A DNA stretch of 51,259 bases from Alphaproteobacteria bacterium (GCA_021774735.1 JAJFIS010000049.1:1-51259), one strand, 5' to 3'; shown: positions 24,559 through 34,747, numbered from the stretch's first letter. Numbers and translations: made by a program. Notes: generated by a model from the letters alone, not told the origin.

Positions 24559-26178
24559 TTAAATCGGCAAAGTGGTTGGGCGCGCGCGCTTCAACCATGT
24601 TGCAAGCATTAGCCTTGTTAATAGCACCGCTGAGAACATACTGGTCATAATACCTAACGCCAGCGTTACCGCGAAGCCCTGCACAGGACCAGAGCCAAGC
24701 ATATAAAGCACTGCCGCAGCAATGAAGGTGGTGATATTTGCATCCATAATCGTCGATATAGCTTGGCGGTAGCCCGCCTCCATCGCCTGGAAAGGGTTAC
24801 GTCCGCCCTTTTGCTCTTCGCGAATACGTTCAAACACCAACACATTGGCATCCACCGCCATGCCAATGGTCAGCACGATACCGGCTATGCCCGGCAAGGT
24901 CAGCGTAGCTTGCAACATGGAAAGCAAGCCCAATATCATCAGCAAGTTAATAATAAGTGCCACATTGGCAGCAATACCAAACCGGCCATAGCTGAGCGCC
25001 ATGAACACCACCACGGCAATAAGGCCAATGACGGAAGCCATCTTGCCAGCGGCGATCGAATCCGCGCCCAAGTCTGGCCCCACGGTGCTTTGCAACATCA
25101 CTTTCAGCGGAACCGGCAAGCTACCCGCTTGCAGTAAAATCGCTAGCTCACGAGATTCACCAATATCACCAACGCCCGTAATTTGCCCTGAACCACCTAA
25201 GATAGGAGAGATAATTGTCGGCGCACTAATAACTAAATCATCAAGTTTAATTGCGAAAGGCCTGCCAACATTTTTCTGTGTATGGGCACCAAATTTGGCC
25301 GCGCAAGCCGGTGAGAAGCGGAAGGATACAGCTGGTTGGTTGTTTTGGTCATAGGTCGCGCTAGCATTCGTTAAACAATCACCGGAGACAATGACGCGGG
25401 ATTTTATCGCTATCATGCCGCCATCTTTCATTGCCACAAGTTCAATCCCCGCCCCAGTGCGTCCGCGAGCGATATCTTCCTGCCCAATATTGGTATCAAC
25501 ATCATGGAAAGTCAGCTTGGCTGTGCGGCTGATGATGCGCACCAGCTCGGCGGCGTTATCTGCTCCCGGCACCTCAATGACAATACGGGTATCGCCCTGG
25601 CGCTGCACCGTAATTTCACGGGTGCCGTCTGGGTCGATCCGCCTGCGAACCACTTCCATGGCGCGTTGCAGGGCATCCCGCTTGGCAACGAGCAAGCCTT
25701 CTTCGGTTAATGTCAGGCTGAAGTTCAGACCGTCTTGGTCCATCTCCACTTCTTTAACGCCGCCACCAAAAGCACCACCAGTGATGGATGGCTGGGTCAA
25801 GGGGCGAAGCGCCCGCTCAGTTCGCTCAATATTTTCTTCTTTGCGGATACTGAAATGCACGGTATTCGTTTCAATATCAGTGCGTATACGCTGGAAGGTT
25901 ACCCGGTCGGTCTTGCGCAAGTCACGCCATGTATCCCGCACGGAACCCGCCAAGTTCTTCAGCTTAGTAGCGGCCACATCATCGGTGTCGGCTTCCAGCA
26001 ACAGATGTACGCCGCCTTGCAAGTCTAGGCCAAGGCTGACCGTTTTATGGGGAAGCCATACTTGTTCTTCCATAAATTTTCGAGCGTCATCGCTAACAAA
26101 GTTGGGCACTGCAAGTAAGACGGTGAAAAATGTGACAAGCAGTATCATCACCAATTTCCAGCGCGGAAAGTCCAGCAT
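24559..26178 (-). CDS. secD: Protein translocase subunit SecD
   Basis: A 539-residue partner of SecF. The first helix (residues 8-27) is followed by 'SLGLDLQGGVHLLLEAD' and a large periplasmic domain, including 'DGTREITVQRQGDTRIVIEVPG' and the head subdomain. Five further helices follow, with 'GMAVDANVLVFERIREE'. Family-typical length and complete. Confidence 0.98.
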   Translation of the reverse strand: MLDFPRWKLVMILLVTFFTVLLAVPNFVSDDARKFMEEQVWLPHKTVSLGLDLQGGVHLLLEADTDDVAATKLKNLAGSVRDTWRDLRKTDRVTFQRIRTDIETNTVHFSIRKEENIERTERALRPLTQPSITGGAFGGGVKEVEMDQDGLNFSLTLTEEGLLVAKRDALQRAMEVVRRRIDPDGTREITVQRQGDTRIVIEVPGADNAAELVRIISRTAKLTFHDVDTNIGQEDIARGRTGAGIELVAMKDGGMIAIKSRVIVSGDCLTNASATYDQNNQPAVSFRFSPACAAKFGAHTQKNVGRPFAIKLDDLVISAPTIISPILGGSGQITGVGDIGESRELAILLQAGSLPVPLKVMLQSTVGPDLGADSIAAGKMASVIGLIAVVVFMALSYGRFGIAANVALIINLLMILGLLSMLQATLTLPGIAGIVLTIGMAVDANVLVFERIREEQKGGRNPFQAMEAGYRQAISTIMDANITTFIAAAVLYMLGSGPVQGFAVTLALGIMTSMFSAVLLTRLMLATWLKRARPTTLPI

Positions 26179-26231
26179 ATAGGGTCTCCTGAAAAATATC
26201 CCGCTTAGAAGTATCTAGGCGGGATAACCAG

Positions 26232-26570
26232 TTATTTTGTGTCGTTGGCCGGTTCGGTCTTGGACCGCACATCTGAAAGCGTACCTTTGACGATTTTCAC
26301 GCGGACACCTTCAGCGATATCAACCTGAATTTCATCGCTATCATCTGCAACCTTGGCAACCTTGCCAATAATGCCGCCCGATGTAACAACCACATCACCA
26401 CGGCGCACATTCGCCACCATCTCGCGGTGCTCTTTCATCTTTTTGCTTTGTGGGCGAATGATCAAGAACCAAAAAATAACAAAAATTAATATAAGCGGCA
26501 GAAAACCACCAAGGGCGCTACCGCCACCCGCTGCTGCGGCGTCCTGTGCATAGGCTGCAGTTGAAAACAT
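26232..26570 (-). CDS. yajC: Preprotein translocase subunit YajC
   Basis: A 112-residue single-pass membrane protein of the SecDF-YajC complex. The helix spans about 21-39 and is followed by the diagnostic 'IIRPQSKKMKEHREMVANV' and 'GDVVVTSGGIIGKVAKV'. It lies 53 bp before secD as the first gene of that operon. Confidence 0.97.
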   Translation of the reverse strand: MFSTAAYAQDAAAAGGGSALGGFLPLILIFVIFWFLIIRPQSKKMKEHREMVANVRRGDVVVTSGGIIGKVAKVADDSDEIQVDIAEGVRVKIVKGTLSDVRSKTEPANDTK

Positions 26571-26711
26571 TTTATAATCCCTCTCTTATGTCAGCATCTA
26601 CCGACGGTATATTTATATGGGGCGACTATAGCCACCGCGATTATTATTTCAATAGCTGAAATAGGGTTATACATTCATAAATGCAAGGGGAGAGAGGCCC
26701 TCCTGCCCTAT

Positions 26712-27704
26712 TTAATTTGACCCAGCCTTAACTGCTGCCTTGCCCTTCAAGTAGCGCAGCGGGTTCAACGCTCGTCGGCCTTTGCGTAGTTCAAAGTGCA
26801 ATTGTGGCTTCTTTACCCCGCCTGTGCTGCCGACGCTGGCAATTTGTTGCCCCCTTGTCACCCTATCCCCTTTGGCTACCTTCAAGCTGGCGTTATGGGC
26901 ATAAGCCGTCACCCAGCCACCAGCATGCTTGATAAGTATCATATTGCCGTAACCGGACAGTTGATTGGATGCATAGGCGACAACGCCGTCCTCACTGGCA
27001 AAAACCGGCGCACCTGCCCTCGCGGTTATATTTATACCATCATTATGCATGCCGCCTTCTTTGGGGCCGAAACGCGAAACTACCTGGCCGGTCAAGGGCC
27101 AGCTGAAATATTTGCCCGTGCGCTCAGGCGGGTAAAGCGTCACCCGCTTAGACGCCGTTTGCTTCATGCGTGGTACAGGAACCGCCATGCTGGTCGCAGG
27201 CAGCGTTAAGCTTTGGCCAATTTTTAAAACATAGGGCGCCCTGATACGGTTGAGGCGCACGAGCTCAGATACTTTCACCCCGTATCGCTGAGCGATACTA
27301 TAACTAGTATCGCCGCGCCTTACCCGGTGAACGCGCTTGGTAGGTAACGCGAGCCTTTGGCCGGGTTTGAGCAGAAAGGGCGATTTTAAATCATTCAGTA
27401 TGATCAGATTGCGAACCTGTACGCCAGAGCGACGAGATATAGCATAAACAGTGTCACCCTTGCGCACTGTAACTTCCTGTGGAACAGGGCCAGGGGAGAC
27501 AGTTTTTCGCGGGGTATTTTGTGCGTAACGCTCAGGCGGCTTGGGTTTCCAATGGGGATGCGGTACCGGGATGGGACTGTTGCGCACTTTGTTAACAGGC
27601 TTAATATCAGCTGGATTTATTGGCACAGTTGCAGCACAGGACTGCAGCATAACTGTTGATACCAACAACAGAAATAGCTTTTGATATGGAAAGTGCCGGA
27701 TCAA
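26712..27704 (-). CDS. NlpD-like lipoprotein with two LysM domains and a LytM (M23) domain
   Basis: A 330-residue lipoprotein. Signal with lipobox L-Q-S-C (Cys23), then two LysM peptidoglycan-binding modules (about 75-120, 'VRKGDTVYAISRRSGV', and 126-170, 'VRRGDTSYSIAQRYGV'), then a LytM domain (about 205-320). The first zinc motif reads H-N-D-G-I-N rather than H-x-G-x-D, so the enzyme is probably inactive and works as an amidase activator like NlpD/EnvC; that is inference. It lies between surE and yajC. The pcm gene that often sits next to surE is absent. Confidence 0.9.
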   Translation of the reverse strand: MIRHFPYQKLFLLLVSTVMLQSCAATVPINPADIKPVNKVRNSPIPVPHPHWKPKPPERYAQNTPRKTVSPGPVPQEVTVRKGDTVYAISRRSGVQVRNLIILNDLKSPFLLKPGQRLALPTKRVHRVRRGDTSYSIAQRYGVKVSELVRLNRIRAPYVLKIGQSLTLPATSMAVPVPRMKQTASKRVTLYPPERTGKYFSWPLTGQVVSRFGPKEGGMHNDGINITARAGAPVFASEDGVVAYASNQLSGYGNMILIKHAGGWVTAYAHNASLKVAKGDRVTRGQQIASVGSTGGVKKPQLHFELRKGRRALNPLRYLKGKAAVKAGSN

Positions 27705-27785
27705 AAGGCCCCACTTATTTTTCTAGATAAACTCATGCGCTTTAGAGTAAGCCAAGCGTGGTTAAGCGGCAAGCACCAAGTCAGA

Positions 27786-28547
27786 TCAGTATATATTTTC
27801 CATATCAGCCAGTGCTTTACGCGTTTCATAATGCGTAAGGTCAAGGTGCATTGGTGTCACGGAAATATGTTCTGAGCGCACAGCTTTAAGGTCTGTTTCA
27901 TGGCCCGGCATGCCCACTTCGCGGCCAAATTTGAACCAATAATAGCGAAAACCCCGTGGGTCTCGGCGCTCTTCAATATCAATTCCTGTCATTTGGCGGC
28001 GACCAAGCTCGGTCACTTTAACCCCAATAACCGCATCGACATCGCAGTGGGGGAAGTTCACATTCATCAGAACATCCTTGGGCCATCCACGGTCCAATAA
28101 GGCCTTAACGATCTTTTCACCGTGCGTTTTCACCACATCCCAGCGGGCGCGCTCACCGGGGCGAATACATTGGCTTAATGCAATGGAGGGAATGCCCGCC
28201 AGCGTCCCTTCCATAGCCACTGACACGGTGCCAGAATAGGTGACATCCTCAGCCAGATTACCGCCACGGTTAACCCCAGACAATATCAATGTTGGCAAAC
28301 TATCTTTCATAATATGATTAACCGCCATCATAATACAGTCGGTCGGGGTGCCCGAGACAGCCCATCTTTTCGCGTCCAATTTGCGCAGCCGCAAGGGTGT
28401 CGTCAGGGTCAAGCTATGCCCTGCTCCGCTTTTTTCCTCCTCGGGTGCCACAATCCAAACATCATCTGAGATGCTATTGGCAATTTCTTCAAGAATAGCG
28501 ATGCCGGGGGCATTAATCCCGTCATCATTGGATATTAAGATACGCAT
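27786..28547 (-). CDS. surE: 5'/3'-nucleotidase SurE
   Basis: A 253-residue metal-dependent nucleoside monophosphate phosphatase. The active site N-D-D (7-9) in 'ILISNDDGINAPGI' is intact, as are 'APEEEKSGAGHSLT', 'GTPTDC' and 'LSGVNRGGNLAEDVTYSGTVSVAMEG'. It starts 14 bp after serS in the usual serS-surE arrangement. Confidence 0.98.
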   Translation of the reverse strand: MRILISNDDGINAPGIAILEEIANSISDDVWIVAPEEEKSGAGHSLTLTTPLRLRKLDAKRWAVSGTPTDCIMMAVNHIMKDSLPTLILSGVNRGGNLAEDVTYSGTVSVAMEGTLAGIPSIALSQCIRPGERARWDVVKTHGEKIVKALLDRGWPKDVLMNVNFPHCDVDAVIGVKVTELGRRQMTGIDIEERRDPRGFRYYWFKFGREVGMPGHETDLKAVRSEHISVTPMHLDLTHYETRKALADMENIY

Positions 28548-28561
28548 TTAGGATACTTTCA

Positions 28562-29848
28562 TCAGTTCTGTGATCCACCGATCACATCTATATTGCCCAT
28601 ATAAGGACGCAGGGCCTCAGGCACTGTTATGGCACCATCTTCACGTTGGTAATTTTCCATCACGGCAACCAAGGTGCGGCCAACGGCTAGGCCCGACCCA
28701 TTTAGGGTATGAACAAAGCGGGTTTGTTTTTCACCCTTGCTGCGACAACGCGTTTTCATCCGCCGTGCCTGAAAATCCCCACAAGTTGAACAGCTGGAAA
28801 TTTCACGGTAGCGCTCTTGACCCGGCAACCAAACTTCAATGTCATAAGTGCGCCTTGCGCCAAAGCCCATGTCACCCACACAAAGTTTTACAACCCGGTA
28901 AGGCAAGCCCAAGCGCTTTAACACCTCTTCTGCACAGCCAGTTTTGCGCTCTAGTTCCGCATCAGATTGCTCAGGTGTGGTAATAGAGACCAGCTCAACT
29001 TTATTAAATTGATGTTGTCGGATCATACCCCGCGTATCGCGGCCTGATGAGCCAGCTTCAGAGCGAAAACATTGGGTTAAGGCGGTGCCGCGCAGAGGTA
29101 AATTTTCTTCCTCCAAAATTTCACCGCTGTGGATATTGGTCAATGGCACTTCAGCGGTGGGTATAAGCCAATGGTCACCAGTGGTCCTAAACTGGTCTTC
29201 ACTAAATTTTGGCAATTGCCCCGTGCCATAGAGCGCTTCGCTACGCACTAAACTAGGGACCATTATTTCAGCATAATTATGTTCATCAACATGCAGGTCG
29301 ATCATAAACTGACCAATCGCCCGCTCAAGCCGTGCTAACTGACCCGTCAACAGTACAAAACGAGCACCCGACATTTTGGCAGCGCGCTCAAAGTCCATCA
29401 TCTGCAGCGCTTCACCCAGCTCGAAATGTTCTCTCGCCGCCCAAGCCATCGGGCGTGGGGTTCCCCAAGTGCGCACCTCAACATTGTCGCTTTCATCGAC
29501 GCCGTCAGGCACATCTTCGTAAGGTGTGTTCGGCAAGCTACTCAGCAGGTCATTTAGCTTTTCGGTTTGAGTGGCAATATCAAGCTCAAAAGTGGCCAGC
29601 TTGGCCTTCAGCACACCAACCTCTGCCATCAAGGCAGATGCTTCATCTTCATTGCCCGTGGCTTTAGCGCGCCCTATCAGCTTGGATGCCTCATTGCGCC
29701 GCGCTTGTGCCGCTTGGGCTTCGGTCATCAGGGCGCGGTTTTCAGCGTCGAGTGCAATAATAACCGAGGCCATAGGGCCCAGCCCGCGCCGCGCAAGGCC
29801 AGCGTCGAAAGCATCAGGGTTATCGCGGATCATTTTCAGATCAAACAT
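28562..29848 (-). CDS. serS: Seryl-tRNA synthetase
   Basis: A 428-residue class II synthetase. The N-terminal antiparallel coiled coil (about 28-105) grips the tRNA-Ser long arm. Motif 2 ('[29 protein letters not shown]'-type region) and motif 3 ('[18 protein letters not shown]') are complete. It starts 18 bp after tatC. Confidence 0.98.
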   Translation of the reverse strand: MFDLKMIRDNPDAFDAGLARRGLGPMASVIIALDAENRALMTEAQAAQARRNEASKLIGRAKATGNEDEASALMAEVGVLKAKLATFELDIATQTEKLNDLLSSLPNTPYEDVPDGVDESDNVEVRTWGTPRPMAWAAREHFELGEALQMMDFERAAKMSGARFVLLTGQLARLERAIGQFMIDLHVDEHNYAEIMVPSLVRSEALYGTGQLPKFSEDQFRTTGDHWLIPTAEVPLTNIHSGEILEEENLPLRGTALTQCFRSEAGSSGRDTRGMIRQHQFNKVELVSITTPEQSDAELERKTGCAEEVLKRLGLPYRVVKLCVGDMGFGARRTYDIEVWLPGQERYREISSCSTCGDFQARRMKTRCRSKGEKQTRFVHTLNGSGLAVGRTLVAVMENYQREDGAITVPEALRPYMGNIDVIGGSQN

Positions 29849-29866
29849 TATATTTCCGATTATTTT

Positions 29867-30718
29867 TTAAGTAGCATCAATTTTAGCCTGCTTCTTTTCG
29901 GTCATCGCAATCAGCAGGATGGAGACCTCATAAAGGAGCAGAAGCGGAATGCCAAGCGCGATCTGACTTAGCGGGTCTGGTGGGGTTAATAAAGCGGCTA
30001 TGATAAAAGTCAGCACGATCATATATTTGCGCTTTTCCCGCAGGAATGCAGCACTGACAATCCCGACCCTGCCCATTAAGGTCAAAGCGACAGGCATTAA
30101 AAAAGCAAAGCCAAAACCAAAGACCATCTTCATCACAAGCGACAGATATTCATTCACCTTCGCTTCAGCTTCAATCACAACACCACCGTCACCGGCTGCA
30201 GTTTGGAAGCTAAGCAGAAAATCCCACGCCCACGGGATAACGATAAAGTAAGCCAGCGACGCCCCCATGGCGAACAGAATGGGCGTTGCCAGAAGAAAAG
30301 GCAGAAAAGCCATTTTTTCATGCCGGTAAAGCCCGGGAGCGACAAATTTCCATATTTGCAGCGCCAAAAGCGGAAAGCTGACCATGAAGGCCGCATATAG
30401 CGCCACCTGAATATCGACGATAAATTTTTCATGCAAAGCGGTGTAAATCATCCGCACACCCTGTTTGCCTTCTTGGGCATCAAGGTAAGGCTTTGCGAGC
30501 AGATTAAAAATATCCTCCGCAAAGAAAAGCGCTATAATGAAGGCGACGAGCATGCCAAGCAGCGCATAAATAACGCGGCGGCGAAGCTCAATGAGATGCT
30601 CCATCAAGGGCGCTTTTTGGCCAGTCTCTGCACTTTTATCAGGCGTATCATGAATATCCGGCGCAACTATTGTATTCTCAGATATGGCTTGGTCCTGCGG
30701 GTCTTTGTCATCGGTCAT
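29867..30718 (-). CDS. tatC: Twin-arginine translocase subunit TatC
   Basis: A 283-residue protein with six membrane helices. It begins with a roughly 30-residue acidic extension and then the hallmark 'LMEHLIELRRRVIYALLGML', the cytoplasmic site that reads twin-arginine signals; 'FVAPGLYRHEKMAFLPFL' follows. It overlaps tatB by 4 bp. Confidence 0.98.
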   Translation of the reverse strand: MTDDKDPQDQAISENTIVAPDIHDTPDKSAETGQKAPLMEHLIELRRRVIYALLGMLVAFIIALFFAEDIFNLLAKPYLDAQEGKQGVRMIYTALHEKFIVDIQVALYAAFMVSFPLLALQIWKFVAPGLYRHEKMAFLPFLLATPILFAMGASLAYFIVIPWAWDFLLSFQTAAGDGGVVIEAEAKVNEYLSLVMKMVFGFGFAFLMPVALTLMGRVGIVSAAFLREKRKYMIVLTFIIAALLTPPDPLSQIALGIPLLLLYEVSILLIAMTEKKQAKIDAT

Positions 30719-31053
30719 GATGCACCACCATCATTTTTTGAGCCGCTATCCTTCTTGCTCATAATGTGATCGGTAACCTCTTCAGGGCTCATATCTGGGG
30801 TCACGCCTTCTGCTTTGCGCTCAGCCGCAAACACATCCGCTTCAGCAGATTCCGCATCAGCATCAGCATCAAGCATGCTTTCGGCTTCATCCATAACATC
30901 ACGGATACTGCCGCGAAATTCGCGGGCTATTTCCCGTGCTTTACCCAGCATCTGACCCGCAGCGCGCAGAAATTTAGGCAGCTCCTCAGGGCCAATGACC
31001 ACAAGGGCCACAATGCCAATCATAAATATTTCAAGGGCGCCAATATCAAACAT
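30715..31053 (-). CDS. tatB: Sec-independent translocase protein TatB
   Basis: A 112-residue single-helix protein: 'FDIGALEIFMIGIVALVVIGPEELPKFLRAAGQ', then an amphipathic helix and an acidic tail with a D-A-D-A-D-A-E run. The G-P-E-E-L-P motif separates TatB from TatA. It forms the signal receptor with TatC. It starts 12 bp after tatA. Confidence 0.96.
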   Translation of the reverse strand: MFDIGALEIFMIGIVALVVIGPEELPKFLRAAGQMLGKAREIAREFRGSIRDVMDEAESMLDADADAESAEADVFAAERKAEGVTPDMSPEEVTDHIMSKKDSGSKNDGGAS

Positions 31054-31065
31054 TATGCGATCCGG

Positions 31066-31296
31066 TTAGCTATCAGACTTTTCAGTATCTTTAACCGGGT
31101 CTGCCACCGGCTGTGCAGCATTATCGATCACTTTAGGCTCCAAAGGGTCATCGGTTTTTTCTTCCGCTTCTTTCATGCCTTTACGAAAGCTTGTTATACC
31201 TTTAGCTACGTCCCCCATAAGCCCAGATATTTTGCCACGTCCAAATAAGAGTACTACAACCACAACAATAAGAATTAGTTCTATACCACCTGGCAT
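31066..31296 (-). CDS. tatA: Twin-arginine translocase subunit TatA
   Basis: A 76-residue single-helix protein (residues 5-19) with F-G-R-G-K-I at the hinge and an amphipathic helix 'GDVAKGITSFRKGMKEAEE'. It polymerises to form the Tat pore. It heads the tatABC cluster, 68 bp downstream of scpB. Confidence 0.96.
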   Translation of the reverse strand: MPGGIELILIVVVVVLLFGRGKISGLMGDVAKGITSFRKGMKEAEEKTDDPLEPKVIDNAAQPVADPVKDTEKSDS

Positions 31297-31364
31297 AATT
31301 TAGCTCCTTTTTTCCAAGCTCCACTATCATTTACCAATGTGGCAAAAACGCTGCTTGGGTGCAA

Positions 31365-32120
31365 TCATTCAGTGGATATAGCTTCCACACTCATATTTCC
31401 ATCTTCACTATCAAGAATGCTATCATAACTATCAGCGATGGCATCTTCCAGATCAATTTGCCCATCGTCCTCTTCCTCAGTATCGCCGGATAGCCCCGGA
31501 AAGCTAAGTTTATCTAAGGCTTGATCAACAGTGTCGAGCAGCCCCGCTGCCTTTAATTCCGCTATACCCGGTAAATCTTTGACGCTCTCTAAGCCGAAAT
31601 GCACCAGAAAATCCTCTGTTGTGCCATAAGTAACTGGGCGACCGGGGGTTTTGCGGCGCCCCATGGGCCGGACCCATCCGGCTTCCATCAGCACATCCAG
31701 CGTTCCTTTGGATAGGCTTACACCGCGTACATCTTCTACCTCTGCCCGCGTTACGGGCTGGTGATAGGCCAAAATTGCCAGTGTTTCCACCGCCGCGCGC
31801 GACAGTTTACGAGGTTCATCAACTTCTCTACGCAGTAAAAAGGACAAGTCCTCTGCGGTTCTGAACATATATTTGCCCGCCACATGCACCAGCGTAACAC
31901 CGCGCACCGAATATTCTTCCCTTAAGCTATCGATATGGTCCATGACCGCAACACCGTCCGGCATCCGCAGATGAATTTCCTCAACAGAAAGCGGGCCATC
32001 GCTCGCGAACAAGACAGCTTCAACCATGCGCCGATGCTCAAGCTTTAGCTCGGTGCTTTGTTCCGGCTTATCAGCCTCAAGGCTGCTGGTGTCGTTGTTA
32101 TCTATTATTGCTTCACTCAT
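31365..32120 (-). CDS. scpB: Segregation and condensation protein ScpB
   Basis: A 251-residue kleisin-associated protein with two winged-helix domains: 'RRMVEAVLFASDGPLSVEEI' and 'LSRAAVETLAILAYHQPVTRAEVEDVRGVSLSKGTLDVL'. The acidic C-terminal tail (about 195-251) is longer than in Firmicutes but usual for this class. With ScpA and SMC it forms the condensin that organises the chromosome. It lies 79 bp after scpA. Confidence 0.97.
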   Translation of the reverse strand: MSEAIIDNNDTSSLEADKPEQSTELKLEHRRMVEAVLFASDGPLSVEEIHLRMPDGVAVMDHIDSLREEYSVRGVTLVHVAGKYMFRTAEDLSFLLRREVDEPRKLSRAAVETLAILAYHQPVTRAEVEDVRGVSLSKGTLDVLMEAGWVRPMGRRKTPGRPVTYGTTEDFLVHFGLESVKDLPGIAELKAAGLLDTVDQALDKLSFPGLSGDTEEEDDGQIDLEDAIADSYDSILDSEDGNMSVEAISTE

Positions 32121-32199
32121 TCTTCACTCTACCGCGTTATCACTCAATCAAATGGCACTCTACTGCAGAGTTCCATAATTATCATGCCATTATACAGGC

Positions 32200-33039
32200 T
32201 TAATCGCTCTTTTCAGAATTATCGTTATAGCGCAAATAAATCGACCCAAAACTTTCCATCTGCCGCAATTCTGCGCCCCCTTGTCGGGCGAGCTCAAGCG
32301 ATGCCGCAAACATGCTGGCAATAGCCGACCGTCGCTGGGCTTTATCCTGCAGTCCTGGTGGTAAAAAATGGCTCAAACTGGTCCATGTAAAACTATCCCC
32401 AATTAAACCCGACAAACGGGCAAGGGCATCATCAAGAGTGTAAATGGGGCGGCGCTCAATTTTTATTTCACTAATAGTATGTTTAGCTTGTTGGTCACTG
32501 TAAGCGCGCAGTAATTCATATAGCGTTACATCATAGGCGCCTCGCTTGAGTAGTTTCAGCCCTTCCGGCTTTCCGCGCGTGAAGACATCACGGCCAACAC
32601 GGTCCCGCGCCATCAACCTTGCACCGGCTTCGCGCATGGCTTCCAGCCTTTGCAGGCGCAGCTGCAGGCGCATGGCTAACTCTTCTGCCGATGGTTCATC
32701 GCTGGTATCATCTTTGGGCAAAAGCAGGCGGGATTTCAGGTAGGCAAGCCATGCGGCCATAACTAAATAATCAGCGGCCAGTTCCAGCTTTAATTGCTTC
32801 GCCGCTTGAACGAACTTTAAATATTGCTCGACCAGCTCAAGGATCGATATTTGGGTCAGGTCAACCTTTTGCACCCTCGCCAGCGTCAGAAGAACATCAA
32901 GGGGGCCTTCAAAGCCTTCCACTTGCAGCACAAGATCATCAGCACCGGTTACATTGGCCCTAGGCGGTAAATGTGCATCAGCAAAGTCATCAATATCTGT
33001 GCTGTCGGTAGATGATGTCAAAGTAGCAACCCTCCCCAC
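32200..33039 (-). CDS. scpA: Segregation and condensation protein ScpA
   Basis: A 279-residue kleisin. It has the diagnostic 'VEGFEGPLDVLLTLARVQKVDLTQISILELVEQYL' and 'ADYLVMAAWLAYLKSRLLLP' blocks, which bind SMC, and a C-terminal winged helix. The frame overlaps the upstream M50 protease gene by 22 bp; a later start before residue 38 is possible but no better ribosome site is obvious. Confidence 0.96.
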   Translation of the reverse strand: MGRVATLTSSTDSTDIDDFADAHLPPRANVTGADDLVLQVEGFEGPLDVLLTLARVQKVDLTQISILELVEQYLKFVQAAKQLKLELAADYLVMAAWLAYLKSRLLLPKDDTSDEPSAEELAMRLQLRLQRLEAMREAGARLMARDRVGRDVFTRGKPEGLKLLKRGAYDVTLYELLRAYSDQQAKHTISEIKIERRPIYTLDDALARLSGLIGDSFTWTSLSHFLPPGLQDKAQRRSAIASMFAASLELARQGGAELRQMESFGSIYLRYNDNSEKSD

Positions 33040-33662
33040 ATGCCGGTCATCATTTGCGCTAGTCCATTTGACAGCCCAATGATGAAATTTGGAAACTGGA
33101 TTATAATAGCAAGTACAATGAATATGCCAAAGGGTTCGACCCGCGACAAGCTTCGTGAGACATTATAGGGTAGAAAATCCATTAAAATCCGCCCGCCATC
33201 GAGCGGCGGTACCGGCAACATGTTAAAAACGGCCAAAAGACAGTTAAACACAACCGATATTGTCAAGACTTGAACAAGCCAGCCTTCTTGGTCCATGCCA
33301 AATTTAAAACCAAGAACCAAAACCAAACTCGAGACCAAAGCAATGATAATGTTCGCCCCCGGCCCTGCGAGCGACACAAGGATCGAATCCCGGGGTAAAT
33401 TGTTCAAACGGGACGGATAAACAGGCACAGGTTTGGCGTAGCCAAAAATGAAGCCCGTATCCAACAATATAAGCGCCAGCGGTAAAATGACCGTACCAAT
33501 GGGGTCAATATGTACCAGCGGATTTAGCGATAAGCGCCCTGCCTTAGCTGCGGTGTCATCCCCATGCCAATAGGCCATATAAGCGTGTCCAGCCTCGTGC
33601 AGCGTCACGGCCATCAATATGGGCAATATCCATACACTAATCATCACCATTGTCTCTGCCAT
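33018..33662 (-). CDS. Site-2 protease family (M50) membrane metalloprotease
   Basis: A 214-residue polytopic membrane protein with the zinc motif H-E-A-G-H at 22-26 inside a hydrophobic helix and the third-ligand motif 'LPVPPLDGGRIL' near residue 150. It has no PDZ domain, so it belongs to the short S2P subgroup. The substrate is unknown. It lies between nagZ and scpA, 5 bp from nagZ, and overlaps scpA by 22 bp. Confidence 0.93.
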   Translation of the reverse strand: MAETMVMISVWILPILMAVTLHEAGHAYMAYWHGDDTAAKAGRLSLNPLVHIDPIGTVILPLALILLDTGFIFGYAKPVPVYPSRLNNLPRDSILVSLAGPGANIIIALVSSLVLVLGFKFGMDQEGWLVQVLTISVVFNCLLAVFNMLPVPPLDGGRILMDFLPYNVSRSLSRVEPFGIFIVLAIIIQFPNFIIGLSNGLAQMMTGMWGGLLL

Positions 33663-33667
33663 AGTAT

Positions 33668-34747
33668 TTAAGTCTCATCCTCACTATTATCGTTACCGCC
33701 ATCTTCGTGACCACTATCTTCAATTTTTTCGCCGCCCCAATCCGAAATTATTTTCTGGTAAGCTTTTAGGGCATGGGCATAATCCAACAGAGGCGCAGCA
33801 TCCATTTTCTGTACTAAATTTTCAATGTGCTCACATAAAAGATCACTTGCAACAGGAATGACATCGGCGATTGCCGTCATTTCTTTCATATCACCATTAC
33901 AGTGCAAAATAATATCGCAGCCTGCCTGCAGGGCCTTTTGGGCTTTTTCAGCCATAGAGCCTGACAGCGCCTTCATCGATAAATCATCAGTAAGCAGAAG
34001 ACCGCGAAAGCCCATTTTCATGCGAATGATGCGGCCAATGATGATCTTGGAAAAAGTTGCGGGTTGCTCAGGATCTATATCGCTATAAACAATATGCGCC
34101 GTCATGGCGAGTGGCGCATCAGCTAAGCCAGCAAAAGGCACAAAATCCGTGCGAGACAAGGTCTTTAGGCGGGTATCCACAACCGGAAGAGCGAGGTGAC
34201 TATCCACTTTGGCACGGCCATGCCCGGGAATATGCTTGATAACGGGAGCCACGCCAGTCTCTAACATTGCATCAACGGCGATACGGCCTAGGGCTCTGGT
34301 TAGGTTCGGATCGCTGGAAAAAGCACGGTCCCCGATGATTGGGTCCGCTTCACTTATGGGCATATCCAATACTGGCAGGCAATTAACATTAATACCGAGG
34401 TCCCTGAGCTCATTTGCTATAAGGCGGCAATTAAGCCGAAGCGCTGAAGCCGCTGCGGTTGGGTGATCATGGGCCATTTTACCAAATGTACCCATAGCGG
34501 GTGCCTTGCGCCAATGGGGAATTTTCAGGCGGGCAACGCGGCCCCCTTCTTGGTCAATCAGAATTAAGACCGGGCCATCAACACAATCTTTGAAATTTTC
34601 AATAAGACGGCGAATTTGTTCAGGGTTATTGACATTCCTGCTGAACAATATGAGACCAAGAGGCTGTTGCTTCTCAAAGAAAACACGCTCAGAGGCCGTT
34701 AACATTAAGCCCTCACAGCCATATATGGCGGGTGTTCGTGTCACCAT
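33668..34747 (-). CDS. nagZ: Beta-N-acetylhexosaminidase NagZ
   Basis: A 359-residue GH3 enzyme that removes GlcNAc from anhydro-muropeptides during cell-wall recycling. The catalytic loop K-H-I-P-G-H-G (His/Asp dyad, around residue 175) and the nucleophile region 'LLLTDDLSMKAL' are intact, and 'ILIDQEGGRVARL' is typical. It is cytoplasmic, with no signal. It lies 1 bp after the SPOR gene. Confidence 0.96.
   Translation of the reverse strand: MVTRTPAIYGCEGLMLTASERVFFEKQQPLGLILFSRNVNNPEQIRRLIENFKDCVDGPVLILIDQEGGRVARLKIPHWRKAPAMGTFGKMAHDHPTAAASALRLNCRLIANELRDLGINVNCLPVLDMPISEADPIIGDRAFSSDPNLTRALGRIAVDAMLETGVAPVIKHIPGHGRAKVDSHLALPVVDTRLKTLSRTDFVPFAGLADAPLAMTAHIVYSDIDPEQPATFSKIIIGRIIRMKMGFRGLLLTDDLSMKALSGSMAEKAQKALQAGCDIILHCNGDMKEMTAIADVIPVASDLLCEHIENLVQKMDAAPLLDYAHALKAYQKIISDWGGEKIEDSGHEDGGNDNSEDET

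Noticed and set aside
25391-26182. Plus-strand 263-codon frame
   Set aside because: It is antisense to secD, low in complexity and has no domain; it is a shadow of the real gene.
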